Positions 1-9,631 of a stretch of 36,063 nt of DNA are shown piece after piece. This DNA is from Verrucomicrobiota bacterium (GTDB lineage Bacteria; Verrucomicrobiota; Verrucomicrobiia; Limisphaerales; SXQI01): the NCBI GenBank assembly GCA_008933045.1, contig WBXJ01000003.1, forward strand, positions 1-36,063. Direction: 5' to 3'. Position 1 is the first letter of the stretch, and the number at the start of each line of letters is the position of its first letter. The notes below the pieces were generated by a model. The model had not been told where the DNA came from. It did not search any database and worked only from the letters and a program-made list of their open reading frames with translations. Position numbers and translations under genes: made by a program.

Positions 1-1121
1 CGGATTCGGATGCCAGCGTCGATCTGAAACCCCTTCGTGCCATTAGGATGGATAAGCTCGAGCGAACACGGTCGCTCCCAAGCGCGTCCGTCTTGGCCCG
101 GGTTGGCATAAATACCAGTCGACCCATCGAACAAGGAAGAAGTGGGAAGAACGAGCGAAAAACTGGGCAGAGTCTTTAGGTCATTTTTAATAGTTCCGGC
201 GTAGGTCACATTGGTTACCACCTCGGGATCCATCCCGTAGTCAACGGTGTTGCCGCCCCAAGTGGTCGGCCATCCTGCTGGAGCTTTTCCATCCGAGGCT
301 TGGCGGATCACATCATCCAAAAACAGGTAGCTGACGGTTTCTACTGCGGAAGGTTTGTAACCTGTGCGAAAGGCCGCAGCCCGTAGGACGGTCGTGCGAC
401 TAATCCGCAAGGTGTTCGAATACTGCATGCCTCCATTGACGGTTGGGAGCAAGCCGTTGGTGGTGTAGCGAATGATCGCGTTTGTGGTTTCAGTGGACAG
501 CGTCAAATCAAAGGGTTGGTCATAAAATCCGTGATCCATGCTGAGTTTTATTTTCTCCACAAACGACAGCAAACCGGCTCCGTTGGTCGCGCCAGGAGTG
601 GCCTTGGTGAAATAGAGATAATTTGTGCCTGTGTCATCAAGGCCGTAGGAAACATCTCGAAACTGCTCAGGGTATTCCGGTTCCAACACGGAGGCGATCG
701 AGGTGCCATCTGGTTGCACGAGTGCCAAATATTCACCTTCTGACTTCAGGCTAAAACTAGTGTGCAGACGAGCCGGGTTATTGGTGCGGTTCTTGCCAGA
801 AGCGAACACAACCAAGTAACCACCTCTTGGAATGCTGACCGAGGGGAATGCCCACTGGGTGAGCCGTGCTGGATCATCAGTCAGAAAATAACCACCGAGG
901 TTAGCCGAGTTGGTTGTAATGTTGAGTATCTCAATCCAATCCGAGAATTCGGAATTCTCATCCCGCAACGTCAGGCTGTTGCTCGCCATAAATTCATTGA
1001 TCACGAAAGGGGAAGGGTCTTGCGCTCGCAATTCATTCGCGTTGAGAAAACAGATCAAAAGGAGGATAAAATTGCATCCCAAACGGAAGGCTTTTTTCAG
1101 GAAGTCAGTGTAAGAACTCAT
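1..1121 (-). CDS. Lamin-tail-domain / chitobiase-like / CotH-like secreted protein, partial (3' end outside window)
   Basis: Reverse-strand reading from ATG at 1121 stays open to position 1 (373 codons, no stop): MSSYTDFLKKAFRLGCNFILLLICFLNANELRAQDPSPFVINEFMASNSLTLRDENSEFSDWIEILN...GGYFLTDDPARLTQWAFPSVSIPRGGYLVVFASGKNR...IIRYTTNGLLPTVNGG...LPSFSLVLPTSSLFDGSTGIYANPGQDGRAWERPCSLELIHPNG. Signal peptide, 'INEFMASN..DWIEI.N' lamin-tail signature, and the 'FDGSTGIYANP...WERP.S.E' segment typical of CotH-type proteins in Verrucomicrobia. Not in the supplied ORF track because it has no stop inside the window. Confidence 0.85.
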   Translation of the reverse strand, partial: MSSYTDFLKKAFRLGCNFILLLICFLNANELRAQDPSPFVINEFMASNSLTLRDENSEFSDWIEILNITTNSANLGGYFLTDDPARLTQWAFPSVSIPRGGYLVVFASGKNRTNNPARLHTSFSLKSEGEYLALVQPDGTSIASVLEPEYPEQFRDVSYGLDDTGTNYLYFTKATPGATNGAGLLSFVEKIKLSMDHGFYDQPFDLTLSTETTNAIIRYTTNGLLPTVNGGMQYSNTLRISRTTVLRAAAFRTGYKPSAVETVSYLFLDDVIRQASDGKAPAGWPTTWGGNTVDYGMDPEVVTNVTYAGTIKNDLKTLPSFSLVLPTSSLFDGSTGIYANPGQDGRAWERPCSLELIHPNGTKGFQIDAGIRI

Positions 1122-1237
1122 ATTCAGAAAGTTTTCAAGACCATGTCCCAAAAAACAGGTTTTGTAAAACTGATTGAGATGGCAATACATCACAGCATCT
1201 TCATGCGCTTTGTTTCTCACCCCCTATCAGACGATTG

Positions 1238-1435
1238 TCATTTCTCAGGCGGGATTTGATATTTGAGATCCAAGAGCAGATTACCCATGCGAGTGCGATG
1301 TGAACCGGTCACGACATCCTGGAGAGTATGGCGGTCGAGATTTGTATAGAAGGCATCCATGGCCTCGCGCTTCTTATACTTACAAAATGGAACTGCTGTT
1401 CCTTGCCCTCGGGTGCTGATGTTTGGCACAATCAA
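1238..1435 (-). CDS. Possible small protein (65 aa or shorter) upstream of the CotH-like gene
   Basis: ORF only; does not overlap the likely lpxK start at 1442. No recognised family. Confidence 0.2.
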   Translation of the reverse strand: MIVPNISTRGQGTAVPFCKYKKREAMDAFYTNLDRHTLQDVVTGSHRTRMGNLLLDLKYQIPPEK

Positions 1436-1441
1436 GGTTGG

Positions 1442-2614
1442 ATGCGTGAATGGTGGCGGGAAATAACCGAGAATTTCGAGACGTTTATTCTCGAGGTGAT
1501 TTTCGAGCGGAGGCCTGGAAAAAGGGCTTCCATTGCTCGTGGGTTTCTTTTGGCTTTATCCAAAATTTTTGCGGTCGCGGTTAAGACGCGACGGTTTCTT
1601 TACAATTACAGAATCCTTCGAGATTCGACGCTTGGAGTGCAGGTGATTGCGATTGGCAACCTGACGGTGGGTGGGACTGGGAAAACTCCTGTGGTCGAAA
1701 AGTTCGCACGAGTGCTTCAAGACGAGGGTCGGAATGTTGCGATTCTTTCGCGTGGGTATCGGTCGAAGCCTCCGCCCTTTCGCAAACGATTGGTGGATCG
1801 ACTTCTGTTCCGACAGGATCGAACACCGCCTCGAGTTGTTTCAGATGGTAAATCGCTGTTGCTCGATTCCGACACAGCGGGAGACGAGCCGTATATGCTC
1901 GCTTCAAACCTTCAAGATGTTGTCGTTTTGGTAGATAAGGATCGTGTCAAAAGCGGACGGTATGCGATCGAGAAATTTGGTTGTGACACATTGCTTTTGG
2001 ATGATGGATTTCAGTACTGGAAACTCCGGGGGCGACGTCACGATGTGGTTCTTATCGATAGCCAACAACCTTTCGGAAACGAGTTTTTGCTCCCTCGTGG
2101 AACCCTCCGTGAACCGCCATCACACCTCGCTCGAGCCAAGACGATTTTTATCACCAAGAGCAATGGCAATACAACCGCACTTCGCCAGCGCATTGCGCAA
2201 TATAACAACACGGCCGGCATCATTGAGTGTGTGCATCAGCCGCTTTTTTTCGAGGACGTCTTCACTGGTGAACGCGAAGGGTTGGAGTTTCTTCAAGGGA
2301 AACGAGTGGCGTCGTTGAGTGGAATTGCTCAACCGGAAAGTTTCGAGGAGGGCTTAGTAAAATTAGGAGCGGAGCTTGTTTACGCCAAGCGATTCGCCGA
2401 TCACCATCGATTTACTCAGCAAGAAATTCTTAACGTGATCAACCGCGGTAAAAAGCGGCAGGCGCAGTTGATTCTCACCACCCAAAAAGATGCTGTGCGT
2501 TTTCCCAAGATTGATCGTCGTGATTTGAGAATTTTATTTATGCGTGTGGAGATCAAAATTCTGCATGGCGCCAAGGACTTTCAGGATTGTGTGCGTCAGA
2601 TTTGCTTCAAGTAA
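1442..2614 (+). CDS. lpxK: Tetraacyldisaccharide 4'-kinase (LpxK)
   Basis: Walker A in VQVIAIGNLTVGGTGKTPVVEKFARVL, then ILSRGYRSK, SDG, AGDEPYMLA, VLVDKDRVKSG, LLLDDGFQY, LIDS..PFGN..LLPRG.LREP, typical of LpxK. Start chosen at the internal ATG 1442 (residue 39 of the listed ORF), where conserved-looking protein begins. Confidence 0.92.
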   Translation: MREWWREITENFETFILEVIFERRPGKRASIARGFLLALSKIFAVAVKTRRFLYNYRILRDSTLGVQVIAIGNLTVGGTGKTPVVEKFARVLQDEGRNVAILSRGYRSKPPPFRKRLVDRLLFRQDRTPPRVVSDGKSLLLDSDTAGDEPYMLASNLQDVVVLVDKDRVKSGRYAIEKFGCDTLLLDDGFQYWKLRGRRHDVVLIDSQQPFGNEFLLPRGTLREPPSHLARAKTIFITKSNGNTTALRQRIAQYNNTAGIIECVHQPLFFEDVFTGEREGLEFLQGKRVASLSGIAQPESFEEGLVKLGAELVYAKRFADHHRFTQQEILNVINRGKKRQAQLILTTQKDAVRFPKIDRRDLRILFMRVEIKILHGAKDFQDCVRQICFK

Positions 2615-2622
2615 CGCGAGCC

Positions 2623-3528
2623 ATGGAAACGCCTCTTTATTGTGTGGCACGAGCTGCGGTGGGTTTGGTGGGCGTGATCCCATTGGCATGGGTAGCAAGG
2701 TTGGGGCGTTGGTGTGGGGGTGCGGCTTTTTATTTGGATCGTTCTCATCGACGGGTGGCTTTGGAAAACTTGCAACATGTCTTCGGCCAAGAAAAGACCA
2801 CTGCTGAGATTTATGAAATTGCCTTGGAGAATTTTTGTCGAATTGGGGAGAACTATTTGTCTGCGTTGCGAACGTCGCGCATGAGCAATGAGGAGGCACT
2901 TCAATACTGCGAAGTGGTGGGGTTGGAAAAGTTGATTCCCAAAGCGGGCGAACCCGTCCAAGAAAACCGCGTCATCGCCATCGGTCACTTTGGAAATTTC
3001 GAATTGTACACCTTACTAGCAGCAGAATTGAAGGGATACCAAGGGGTGGCCACTTATCGAGGGTTGGGTCAACCCTCATTGAACCGTGTTTTACAAGACA
3101 CACGCAATCGTTCGGGTTGCCTTTTTTTTGAACGCCGCACTGACGCCGCGAAGCTCAAAGCCATCTTAAATCGTCACGGCATTATTCTGGGACTATTGGC
3201 TGACCAGCACGCCGGAAGAGGAGGGCTATGGCTTCCGTTTTTAGGAAAGGAATGTTCTACCAGCGCGGCACCGGCAGTTCTCTCACTGCGATATCGGTGT
3301 CCACTATTTACGGCTGTGATTTATCGCGTCGGATTGGCACGATGGCGAGCCGAGGTAGGGGAGGAAATACCCACCCGTATCAATGGGGTGGCGCGGACGA
3401 GTTCAGAAATAACCTTGAACATGAACCAAGTGTTTGAACATGCGGTGCGCCGTGATCCTGCAAATTGGTTCTGGGTTCACAAACGGTGGAAGCCTCGTTC
3501 CCAACCATCTAAACCCTTGGAGAATTGA
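2623..3528 (+). CDS. Lysophospholipid / lipid A acyltransferase, LpxL/HtrB-like
   Basis: METPLYCVARAAVGLVGVIPLAWVARLGRWCGGAAFYLDRSHRRVALENLQHVFG...IAIGHFGNFELYTLLAAEL...GIILGLLADQHAGRGGLWLPFLGKECSTSAAPAVLSLRYRCPLF: HxxxxE-type acyltransferase motif and LADQ. segment typical of LpxL/HtrB proteins. Start at ATG 2623 avoids overlap with lpxK. Confidence 0.85.
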   Translation: METPLYCVARAAVGLVGVIPLAWVARLGRWCGGAAFYLDRSHRRVALENLQHVFGQEKTTAEIYEIALENFCRIGENYLSALRTSRMSNEEALQYCEVVGLEKLIPKAGEPVQENRVIAIGHFGNFELYTLLAAELKGYQGVATYRGLGQPSLNRVLQDTRNRSGCLFFERRTDAAKLKAILNRHGIILGLLADQHAGRGGLWLPFLGKECSTSAAPAVLSLRYRCPLFTAVIYRVGLARWRAEVGEEIPTRINGVARTSSEITLNMNQVFEHAVRRDPANWFWVHKRWKPRSQPSKPLEN

Positions 3529-3530
3529 TC

Positions 3531-4238
3531 ATGCTGCCAGTTGTTTTGATCACGGGTGCAGCGGGTGGTTTCGGTCGAGCGTTGACGGAGAAATTTAGTT
3601 TGAGTTCGTGGCAGGTCATTGCTGGATATCACAAGGCTCCCTTCCCAGAGCCCCTAGATTACGTGACCCAGATTCGGTTGGATGTTACCAACCGACAAGA
3701 GGTCGCGACAGTCGTGGAGCAGGTGATAAAAGAATTTGGTCGCATTGATGTTTTGATCAATAACGCTGGGATTAATCGTGATGATCTCCTGATACAAGGG
3801 GAGGAAAGCGATTGGGATCAAGTCCATGAAGTGACTTTAAGTGGAGCGTTTCTTTGTACTCAGGCTGTGCTTCCAATCATGGTGCGACAGTCCGAGGGAC
3901 ATATCGTCAATATTTCGAGTTATGCCGGCCGGTGCGGAGTTGGGGGACAGTCAGTGTACGCGGCAGCCAAGGCGGGTTTGCTGGGTTTAACGCTCGCTAT
4001 CGCACGAGAGTATGGTTCCCAAAACATTCGAGTGAACGCCGTTCTACCAGGAGTCCTCCCCACGGGCATGACTCAAAAACTTTCACAGTCGCAACGGGAG
4101 GTTTTTCGCCAACAGAATGTGCTCGGTCGATTTAATGACTTAGCGGAGGTTGCGGCGATGGTTGTCTTCCTTTGTGGAACACGCAACATTTCTGGCCAAG
4201 TCTTTCAACTCGATAGCCGGATCGCACCGTGGACATGA
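3531..4238 (+). CDS. Short-chain dehydrogenase/reductase, FabG-like 3-oxoacyl-ACP reductase
   Basis: VLITGAAGGFGRAL (TGxxxGxG), LINNAGINRDDLL, VNISSYAGRCGVGGQSVYAAAKAGLLGLTLAIAREYGSQNIRVNAVLPG: SDR fold with catalytic YxxxK. Confidence 0.88.
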   Translation: MLPVVLITGAAGGFGRALTEKFSLSSWQVIAGYHKAPFPEPLDYVTQIRLDVTNRQEVATVVEQVIKEFGRIDVLINNAGINRDDLLIQGEESDWDQVHEVTLSGAFLCTQAVLPIMVRQSEGHIVNISSYAGRCGVGGQSVYAAAKAGLLGLTLAIAREYGSQNIRVNAVLPGVLPTGMTQKLSQSQREVFRQQNVLGRFNDLAEVAAMVVFLCGTRNISGQVFQLDSRIAPWT

Positions 4239-5419
4239 AACCGTTGTCACAAGAATTGTTTGCGCGTTTGGAAAAGCAACGTGCGGACCATCTGTACCGT
4301 CAATTACGCAGCGTGGACTCTGCTCAGGGTGCTCGGATCGAGATGAACAGACGGGAATTCATCAATTTTTCATCCAATGATTATTTAGGTCTGGCGAATC
4401 ATGAAGCGGTGAAGGAGGGAGCACTCAAAGCGGTTCGAGATTACGGTGCTGGCTCTGGTGCATCTCGACTCATTTGTGGTTCGCTTAAACTCCATCATCT
4501 GCTTGAGGAACAACTTGCTGCGTTTAAAGGTGTGGAAGCAGCCCTTTGTTTTTCCACGGGTTACGCGACCGCTCTTGGCACGATCCCGTGTCTGATGGCG
4601 AGTGGTGATGTCATTGTTGTCGACAAATTGGTGCATGCCTCTTTGCTGGATGGCGCACGATTGTCTGGGGCCAAGTTGCGAGTGTTTCAACACAATGATT
4701 TGGGTGAGCTAGAAACCATCTTGCAATGGGCCGATAAGACGGTGGGTTCTGAGGGAAATATTCTACTCATCACGGAGAGCGTATTCTCGATGGACGGTGA
4801 TCAAGCTCCTTTGCGTGAGCTAGTCGCGTTGAAAGAACGCTATGGCGCTTGGTTGATGGTGGATGAGGCGCATTCGGCGGGGCTATTCGGTCAACGAGGG
4901 AGCGGTTTGATCGAGGAACTAGGCTTGGTGAATCAGGTCGAAATTCAGATGGGGACGCTGGGTAAATCTTTAGGTTCAGCGGGAGGTTACATCGCAGGGA
5001 GTCGAACGCTGGTTGATTATTTGATCAATCGGGCCCGAAGTTTTATTTTCTCTACCGCACCCAATCCGGCTTCATCCGGCGCGGCGTTAGCAGCCCTTAA
5101 ACTTTTGGAGAAAGAGGGCGCAGAGCGACGCCAGGTGGTGTGGTCGTTGGCGCAAGAGTTACGCCGGATGCTGCTACCCTTGTCAAAAGAATCCCCAGCC
5201 TCGTTGATACATCCCTATCTTGTTGGCGATGAGCAACAGGCGTTGTGCTTGTCGAAAACATTTCTTGAGGCGGGCCTAATGGTGCCTGCGATTCGCTATC
5301 CCACAGTTCGGAAAGGCCAAGCACGCCTTCGCATTACAGTCACTCATGGTCATACAATCAAAGACATTGAGTGTTTGCGATCTCCACTCCAGTCCTTCTC
5401 CAAGGACCGAATCCAGTGA
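4235..5419 (+). CDS. bioF: PLP-dependent alpha-oxoamine synthase family, most like 8-amino-7-oxononanoate synthase (BioF)
   Basis: INFSSNDYLGLANHEAVKEGA, YGAGSGASRLICGSLKLHHLLEEQLAAFKGVEAALCFSTGYATALG, VDEAHSAGLFGQRGSGL, MGTLGKSLGSAGGYIAG (PLP-lysine). ATG 4235 overlaps the SDR stop (ATGA). Confidence 0.82.
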   Translation: MKPLSQELFARLEKQRADHLYRQLRSVDSAQGARIEMNRREFINFSSNDYLGLANHEAVKEGALKAVRDYGAGSGASRLICGSLKLHHLLEEQLAAFKGVEAALCFSTGYATALGTIPCLMASGDVIVVDKLVHASLLDGARLSGAKLRVFQHNDLGELETILQWADKTVGSEGNILLITESVFSMDGDQAPLRELVALKERYGAWLMVDEAHSAGLFGQRGSGLIEELGLVNQVEIQMGTLGKSLGSAGGYIAGSRTLVDYLINRARSFIFSTAPNPASSGAALAALKLLEKEGAERRQVVWSLAQELRRMLLPLSKESPASLIHPYLVGDEQQALCLSKTFLEAGLMVPAIRYPTVRKGQARLRITVTHGHTIKDIECLRSPLQSFSKDRIQ

Positions 5420-5475
5420 GCGGTGAGACTCCTCGACCGACGGGGAGCTGTGTCAAAATTGGGGACGATTTGATT

Positions 5476-5503
5476 TTGACTTGAACGCATTCTCTGCTAG
5501 GCT
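5476..5503 (+). promoter_or_regulatory. Possible sigma70-like promoter upstream of pgk
   Basis: TTGACT (5476-5481), 16-nt spacer, TAGGCT (5498-5503), about 19 nt before the pgk start. The -10 match is weak. Confidence 0.3.
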
Positions 5504-5521
5504 TCCCGCCTTGTTTGTTTT

Positions 5522-6778
5522 ATGGGGAAACTGATTATCAACGATGTCGATGTAAGCGGTAAGCGAGTGTTGATGCGTGTGGATTACAATGTGCCGATGG
5601 AGGAATCCAACGGTCAGATGGTGATTAACGATGCCACACGGATCAACGAAACTTTGCCCACCCTGCGGCATCTGATCGATCGTGGTGCCAGAGTTATTTT
5701 GATGGCTCATTTAGGGCGTCCTGACGGAAAACCAGAAGCCTCGATGTCGCTTCGTCCGGTCGGGATCGCGCTCAGCGAAATGCTTGGTCGTTCCGTTCAG
5801 TTTGCTGAGGACTGCATCGGGGAAGCCGTGGAAAAGCAGGTCAATTCCCTTCAGAATGGCGAAGTTTTACTCTTGGAAAATGTCCGCTTTTATCGGGAGG
5901 AGGAAGCAAACGACCTCGCATTTTCGGAGAAGCTCGCTCAACTGGGCGATGTTTATGTCAATGATGCCTTCGGGGCAGCACACCGAGCTCATGCATCAAC
6001 GGTTGGTGTCCCAGCAGTCATTGCGAAACGGGGCGGCAAATGTGCTGGCGGTTTGTTGATGGAACGCGAGCTGAAATTTCTTGGCGATGAGTTGGAGAAT
6101 CCCGCCCGTCCTTTTGTGGTCATCCTCGGAGGAGCAAAGGTATCTGACAAAATTAAGGTGATCGACCGACTGTTGGAAAAAGCCGATGTCATCTTGATTG
6201 GTGGTGCGATGGCTTACACGTTTAAACTGGCCGATGGGGTTCACGTCGGTAAATCTCTTGTCGAGCCGGATAAAACTGAAGTCGCCAAGGCCGCAGTCAG
6301 CAAAGCTCAGCAGAGGGGCGTCACGTTTTTGATCCCGACGGATAACCTCATCGCGGATCCGGTGGATACCGGTCGAAAGAATAAGAAAGGTCGGGCTATT
6401 TTTGACCTCCAGAATCCTAGGATCAATACAGCTCGGGACATTCCAGAACTATCCGAGGGCGTAGATATTGGGCCGGCAACCGCAGCCGCGTTCGCGGTTG
6501 AAATCGCTCAAGCGAAAACGATTTTGTGGAATGGTCCGATGGGTATTTTCGAGGATCCAAGGTTTGCAGAAGGCACATTCGCCGTAGCTAAGGCAGTGGT
6601 CGACGCGACCCAAAATAACGGAGCGAAAAGCATTATCGGCGGTGGCGACAGTGTCAAAGCCCTCAATGTTGCTGGGCTAGGTGGAAAAGTAACCTTCATG
6701 AGCACAGGCGGCGGGGCTAGCTTGGAATTTCTAGAAGGCAAGGAACTGCCGGGTGTAGTCGTGCTTGGCAATTCGTGA
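5522..6778 (+). CDS. pgk: Phosphoglycerate kinase
   Basis: GKRVLMRVDYNVPMEE, LMAHLGRPDG, LLLENVRFYREEE, VNDAFGAAHRAHAST, FVVILGGAKVSDKI, WNGPMGIFE, IIGGGDS. Confidence 0.97.
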   Translation: MGKLIINDVDVSGKRVLMRVDYNVPMEESNGQMVINDATRINETLPTLRHLIDRGARVILMAHLGRPDGKPEASMSLRPVGIALSEMLGRSVQFAEDCIGEAVEKQVNSLQNGEVLLLENVRFYREEEANDLAFSEKLAQLGDVYVNDAFGAAHRAHASTVGVPAVIAKRGGKCAGGLLMERELKFLGDELENPARPFVVILGGAKVSDKIKVIDRLLEKADVILIGGAMAYTFKLADGVHVGKSLVEPDKTEVAKAAVSKAQQRGVTFLIPTDNLIADPVDTGRKNKKGRAIFDLQNPRINTARDIPELSEGVDIGPATAAAFAVEIAQAKTILWNGPMGIFEDPRFAEGTFAVAKAVVDATQNNGAKSIIGGGDSVKALNVAGLGGKVTFMSTGGGASLEFLEGKELPGVVVLGNS

Positions 6779-6808
6779 TCAACCTGCTAATGATTTAAGA
6801 AATTAGTC

Positions 6809-7573
6809 ATGGATAAAGAACGTAAGCTGATCATCGCGGGTAACTGGAAGATGAACAAGACCGTCGCGGAAGCGCTCGATCTTGTGACTAATTTGAAGCG
6901 TGATTTGGTGGCGGTCAAGGAAGTAGACATTGTCGTTTGCCCTCCCTTCACAGCGCTTTCCGAAGTTTCTAAAGTCGTGCTGGATTCAAACATTCGTCTG
7001 GGTGCCCAGAACATGAGCGAACACCAGAGCGGTGCTTTTACGGGTGAGATCGGAGCTGGAATGCTCAAGGAATTTTCGGTGCGCTACGTGATTCTGGGTC
7101 ACTCTGAGCGTCGCCAATTCAACGGCGAGACCGACGCGATGGTTGCCTCGAAAGCGATTGCCGCTTTGGCCGCATCGCTTAAACCGATTATTTGTGTTGG
7201 TGAACTATTGGCCGAGCGAGAAGCGGGACGAACCGAAACGGTGATCGCCACCCAACTCGAAGGCAGCCTGAAAGGTCTGACTAAAAGCCAAATGGAGGAA
7301 TCCATCATTGCTTACGAGCCGGTTTGGGCGATTGGAACGGGCAAGGTTGCCACTCCGCAGCAGGCGCAGGATGTTCATGCGTTCATCCGAAATCGCGTGG
7401 GGGCTATGTTTGATGAAGGTACGGCCCGTCGTGTCCGCATCCAGTATGGTGGCAGCGTGAAGGCTTCGAATGCACGGGAGTTAATGGGCCAAGCGGACGT
7501 GGACGGAGCCTTGGTGGGCGGGGCTTCGTTGGAGGTTCGCAGTTTTTCTGATATTGTTAAGAATTCGATTTAA
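6809..7573 (+). CDS. tpiA: Triosephosphate isomerase
   Basis: RKLIIAGNWKMNKT, VILGHSERRQ, IICVGE, IIAYEPVWAIGTGKVATPQQAQDVHAFIR, IQYGGSVKASNARELM, DGALVGGASL. Confidence 0.97.
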   Translation: MDKERKLIIAGNWKMNKTVAEALDLVTNLKRDLVAVKEVDIVVCPPFTALSEVSKVVLDSNIRLGAQNMSEHQSGAFTGEIGAGMLKEFSVRYVILGHSERRQFNGETDAMVASKAIAALAASLKPIICVGELLAEREAGRTETVIATQLEGSLKGLTKSQMEESIIAYEPVWAIGTGKVATPQQAQDVHAFIRNRVGAMFDEGTARRVRIQYGGSVKASNARELMGQADVDGALVGGASLEVRSFSDIVKNSI

Positions 7574-7579
7574 GAAGAT

Positions 7580-7972
7580 ATGAATTTAATCATCGTGCTG
7601 CTCACCGCAGCGTTAATTGTCAATTGTTTGATCCTGATGCTTTTGGTTCTGATGCAGCTTCCCAAAAAAGAAGCGGGCTCAGGGTTGGCCTTTGGAGCGG
7701 GTGCTTCTGATGCCTTGTTCGGCTCTGGATCAGGCAACGTGTTGACCAAGGCAACCAAGTATATCGCGGGAATCTTTTTAGGGTTATCGCTTTTGCTGGG
7801 CATTTTGAACACGCAAGCGGCCAAGTCTCGCCGTGAGGGTGTGGGTCAATACCTTGGCAAACAGGCGACTACCGTGATCGCCCCAGCGGCGACTCCGACC
7901 AACAGTCAATTTTTGCAGATACCGTTGGCGGCAACGAATGCCCCAGCTCCAAAGAGCACCACCAACAAATAA
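7580..7972 (+). CDS. secG: Preprotein translocase subunit SecG
   Basis: LIVLLTAALIVNCLILMLLVLMQLPKKEAGSGLAFGAGASDALFGSGSGNVLTKATKYIAGIFL: SecG LVLxQ...FG.....FG..G....L...T topology; position after tpiA is typical. Confidence 0.9.
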   Translation: MNLIIVLLTAALIVNCLILMLLVLMQLPKKEAGSGLAFGAGASDALFGSGSGNVLTKATKYIAGIFLGLSLLLGILNTQAAKSRREGVGQYLGKQATTVIAPAATPTNSQFLQIPLAATNAPAPKSTTNK

Positions 7973-7981
7973 TTTCGCCTC

Positions 7982-9631
7982 ATGCGGCCAGAGATCAGCC
8001 CCCTTGGAAATTTTCCGAGGTGGCTGTTTTTATTGGTGCTTGTTTTTCTCGCTACCGGATTTCTGACAGGTTGCTCGCGTCGGAGTGATCGAGCCGATTT
8101 GGTCATCATCAACGGCAAGGAGGTCGAATCATTGGATCCGGCGATTATCACCGGCCAGCCCGATATACGGATTGCCCTGACGTTGTTTGAAGGTCTAACC
8201 CGCTACAATGCAGTGGATGCCCAAGCGGAGCCGGGGTTGGCGGATCGATGGGAGATTTCGCCTGATTTGCGGACCTACACATTTCATCTTCGCACTAACG
8301 GAGTTTGGTCCACAGGTGAACCCATCACGGCGGAGGATGTGGTGTATTCTTGGTTGCGAGTTCTGAATCCGCTAACGGCTGCGGATTACGCAGGTAATTT
8401 TTATTACATCAAAAACGCTGAGGAATACAACACCGGCAAAATTACCAATGCTTCCGAGGTTGCTGTGAAAGCGTTGGATCGATCGACAGTGCAAGTCGAA
8501 TTGCTAAATCCGACCCCGTTTTTTCTGGAGCTATGCGCGTTCCAGACCCATGTAGTAATGCCACGCTGGATAATTGAGAAGCACGGGGATCGTTGGATTC
8601 ACGCCCGTCCACTCCCGTCCAGCGGTGCGTATGAGTTACTCGCCTGGCGTTTGGAGGACAGAGTTAGCGTTCGAAAAAATCCGCGTTATTGGGATGCAGC
8701 CAATGTCCAATTAGAGAGGGTAGATCTCATGCCGGTGAACAGTCCGGCGACGGCCTTAAATTTATTTCTCACCAAGCAGGTTGATATTATTTGGGATAAA
8801 GATGTGGTGCCAACGGAGTTAATCGATTTGCTCAAAAAGCGGCGTGATTTTCATGTCTTCGATTATCTCGGGAGCTATTTCGTGCGGTTCAACGTGACGC
8901 GAAAACCTTTCGATGATGTGCGGGTGCGGAAGGCGTTTGCGTTGGTGGTTGATAGGCAGCGGATCACCGAACGAGTGACACGCGGAGGTGAACGGCCTGC
9001 TTCGTTTTTGGTGCCGCCGGGTCTTCCGAATTACCAATCTCCAGCAGGTCTGGGTTATGACCCCGGCGAGGCCCGTCGGTTATTGAAGGAAGCAGGCTAT
9101 CCCGATGGCAAAGGGTTTCCCAGAGTGAGTTACCATTTTAACACCTCGCGTTCGCATGAAATGGTAGGGGTCGAATTGCAAGAGATGTGGCGGCGCGAAT
9201 TGGGCATTGAGGTGGAGCTGCGTTCCATGGAGTGGAAGACATATCTACGGGCGCAGTCCGAACTCGATTTCGATCTCAGCCGCAGTGCTTGGGTGGGAGA
9301 TTATAATGATCCCAACACTTTTCTGGATATGTTCATGAGCTCCAATCCCAACAATCGCACGGGGTGGAAAAATCTGGACTACGATCAATGGATGCGTAAG
9401 GCGAATGCCTCGAGTGATCCGGCAGAGAGAGCAAAATTTCTCAGCGCAGCCGAGGCGTTGCTCGTGCGTGATGATCCCCCGATCTTGCCGCTCTATATTT
9501 ATGTGGGCTTCAATTTGTTTGATCCAGATGTGATCACCGGACTTTACAACAACATCCGGGATGAACATCCGGTGCGATCGATTAAAAAGCGCGCACGCTC
9601 CACAGCGCGGGCAGGGGAGGGGAATCCCTAA
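7982..9631 (+). CDS. oppA: Peptide/oligopeptide ABC transporter substrate-binding lipoprotein (SBP family 5, OppA-like)
   Basis: Lipobox LATGFLTGC; VESLDPAIITGQPDIRIALTLFEGLTRYNA, LADRWEISPDLRTYTFHLRTNGVWSTGEPITAEDVVYSWLRVLNP. Confidence 0.9.
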   Translation: MRPEISPLGNFPRWLFLLVLVFLATGFLTGCSRRSDRADLVIINGKEVESLDPAIITGQPDIRIALTLFEGLTRYNAVDAQAEPGLADRWEISPDLRTYTFHLRTNGVWSTGEPITAEDVVYSWLRVLNPLTAADYAGNFYYIKNAEEYNTGKITNASEVAVKALDRSTVQVELLNPTPFFLELCAFQTHVVMPRWIIEKHGDRWIHARPLPSSGAYELLAWRLEDRVSVRKNPRYWDAANVQLERVDLMPVNSPATALNLFLTKQVDIIWDKDVVPTELIDLLKKRRDFHVFDYLGSYFVRFNVTRKPFDDVRVRKAFALVVDRQRITERVTRGGERPASFLVPPGLPNYQSPAGLGYDPGEARRLLKEAGYPDGKGFPRVSYHFNTSRSHEMVGVELQEMWRRELGIEVELRSMEWKTYLRAQSELDFDLSRSAWVGDYNDPNTFLDMFMSSNPNNRTGWKNLDYDQWMRKANASSDPAERAKFLSAAEALLVRDDPPILPLYIYVGFNLFDPDVITGLYNNIRDEHPVRSIKKRARSTARAGEGNP

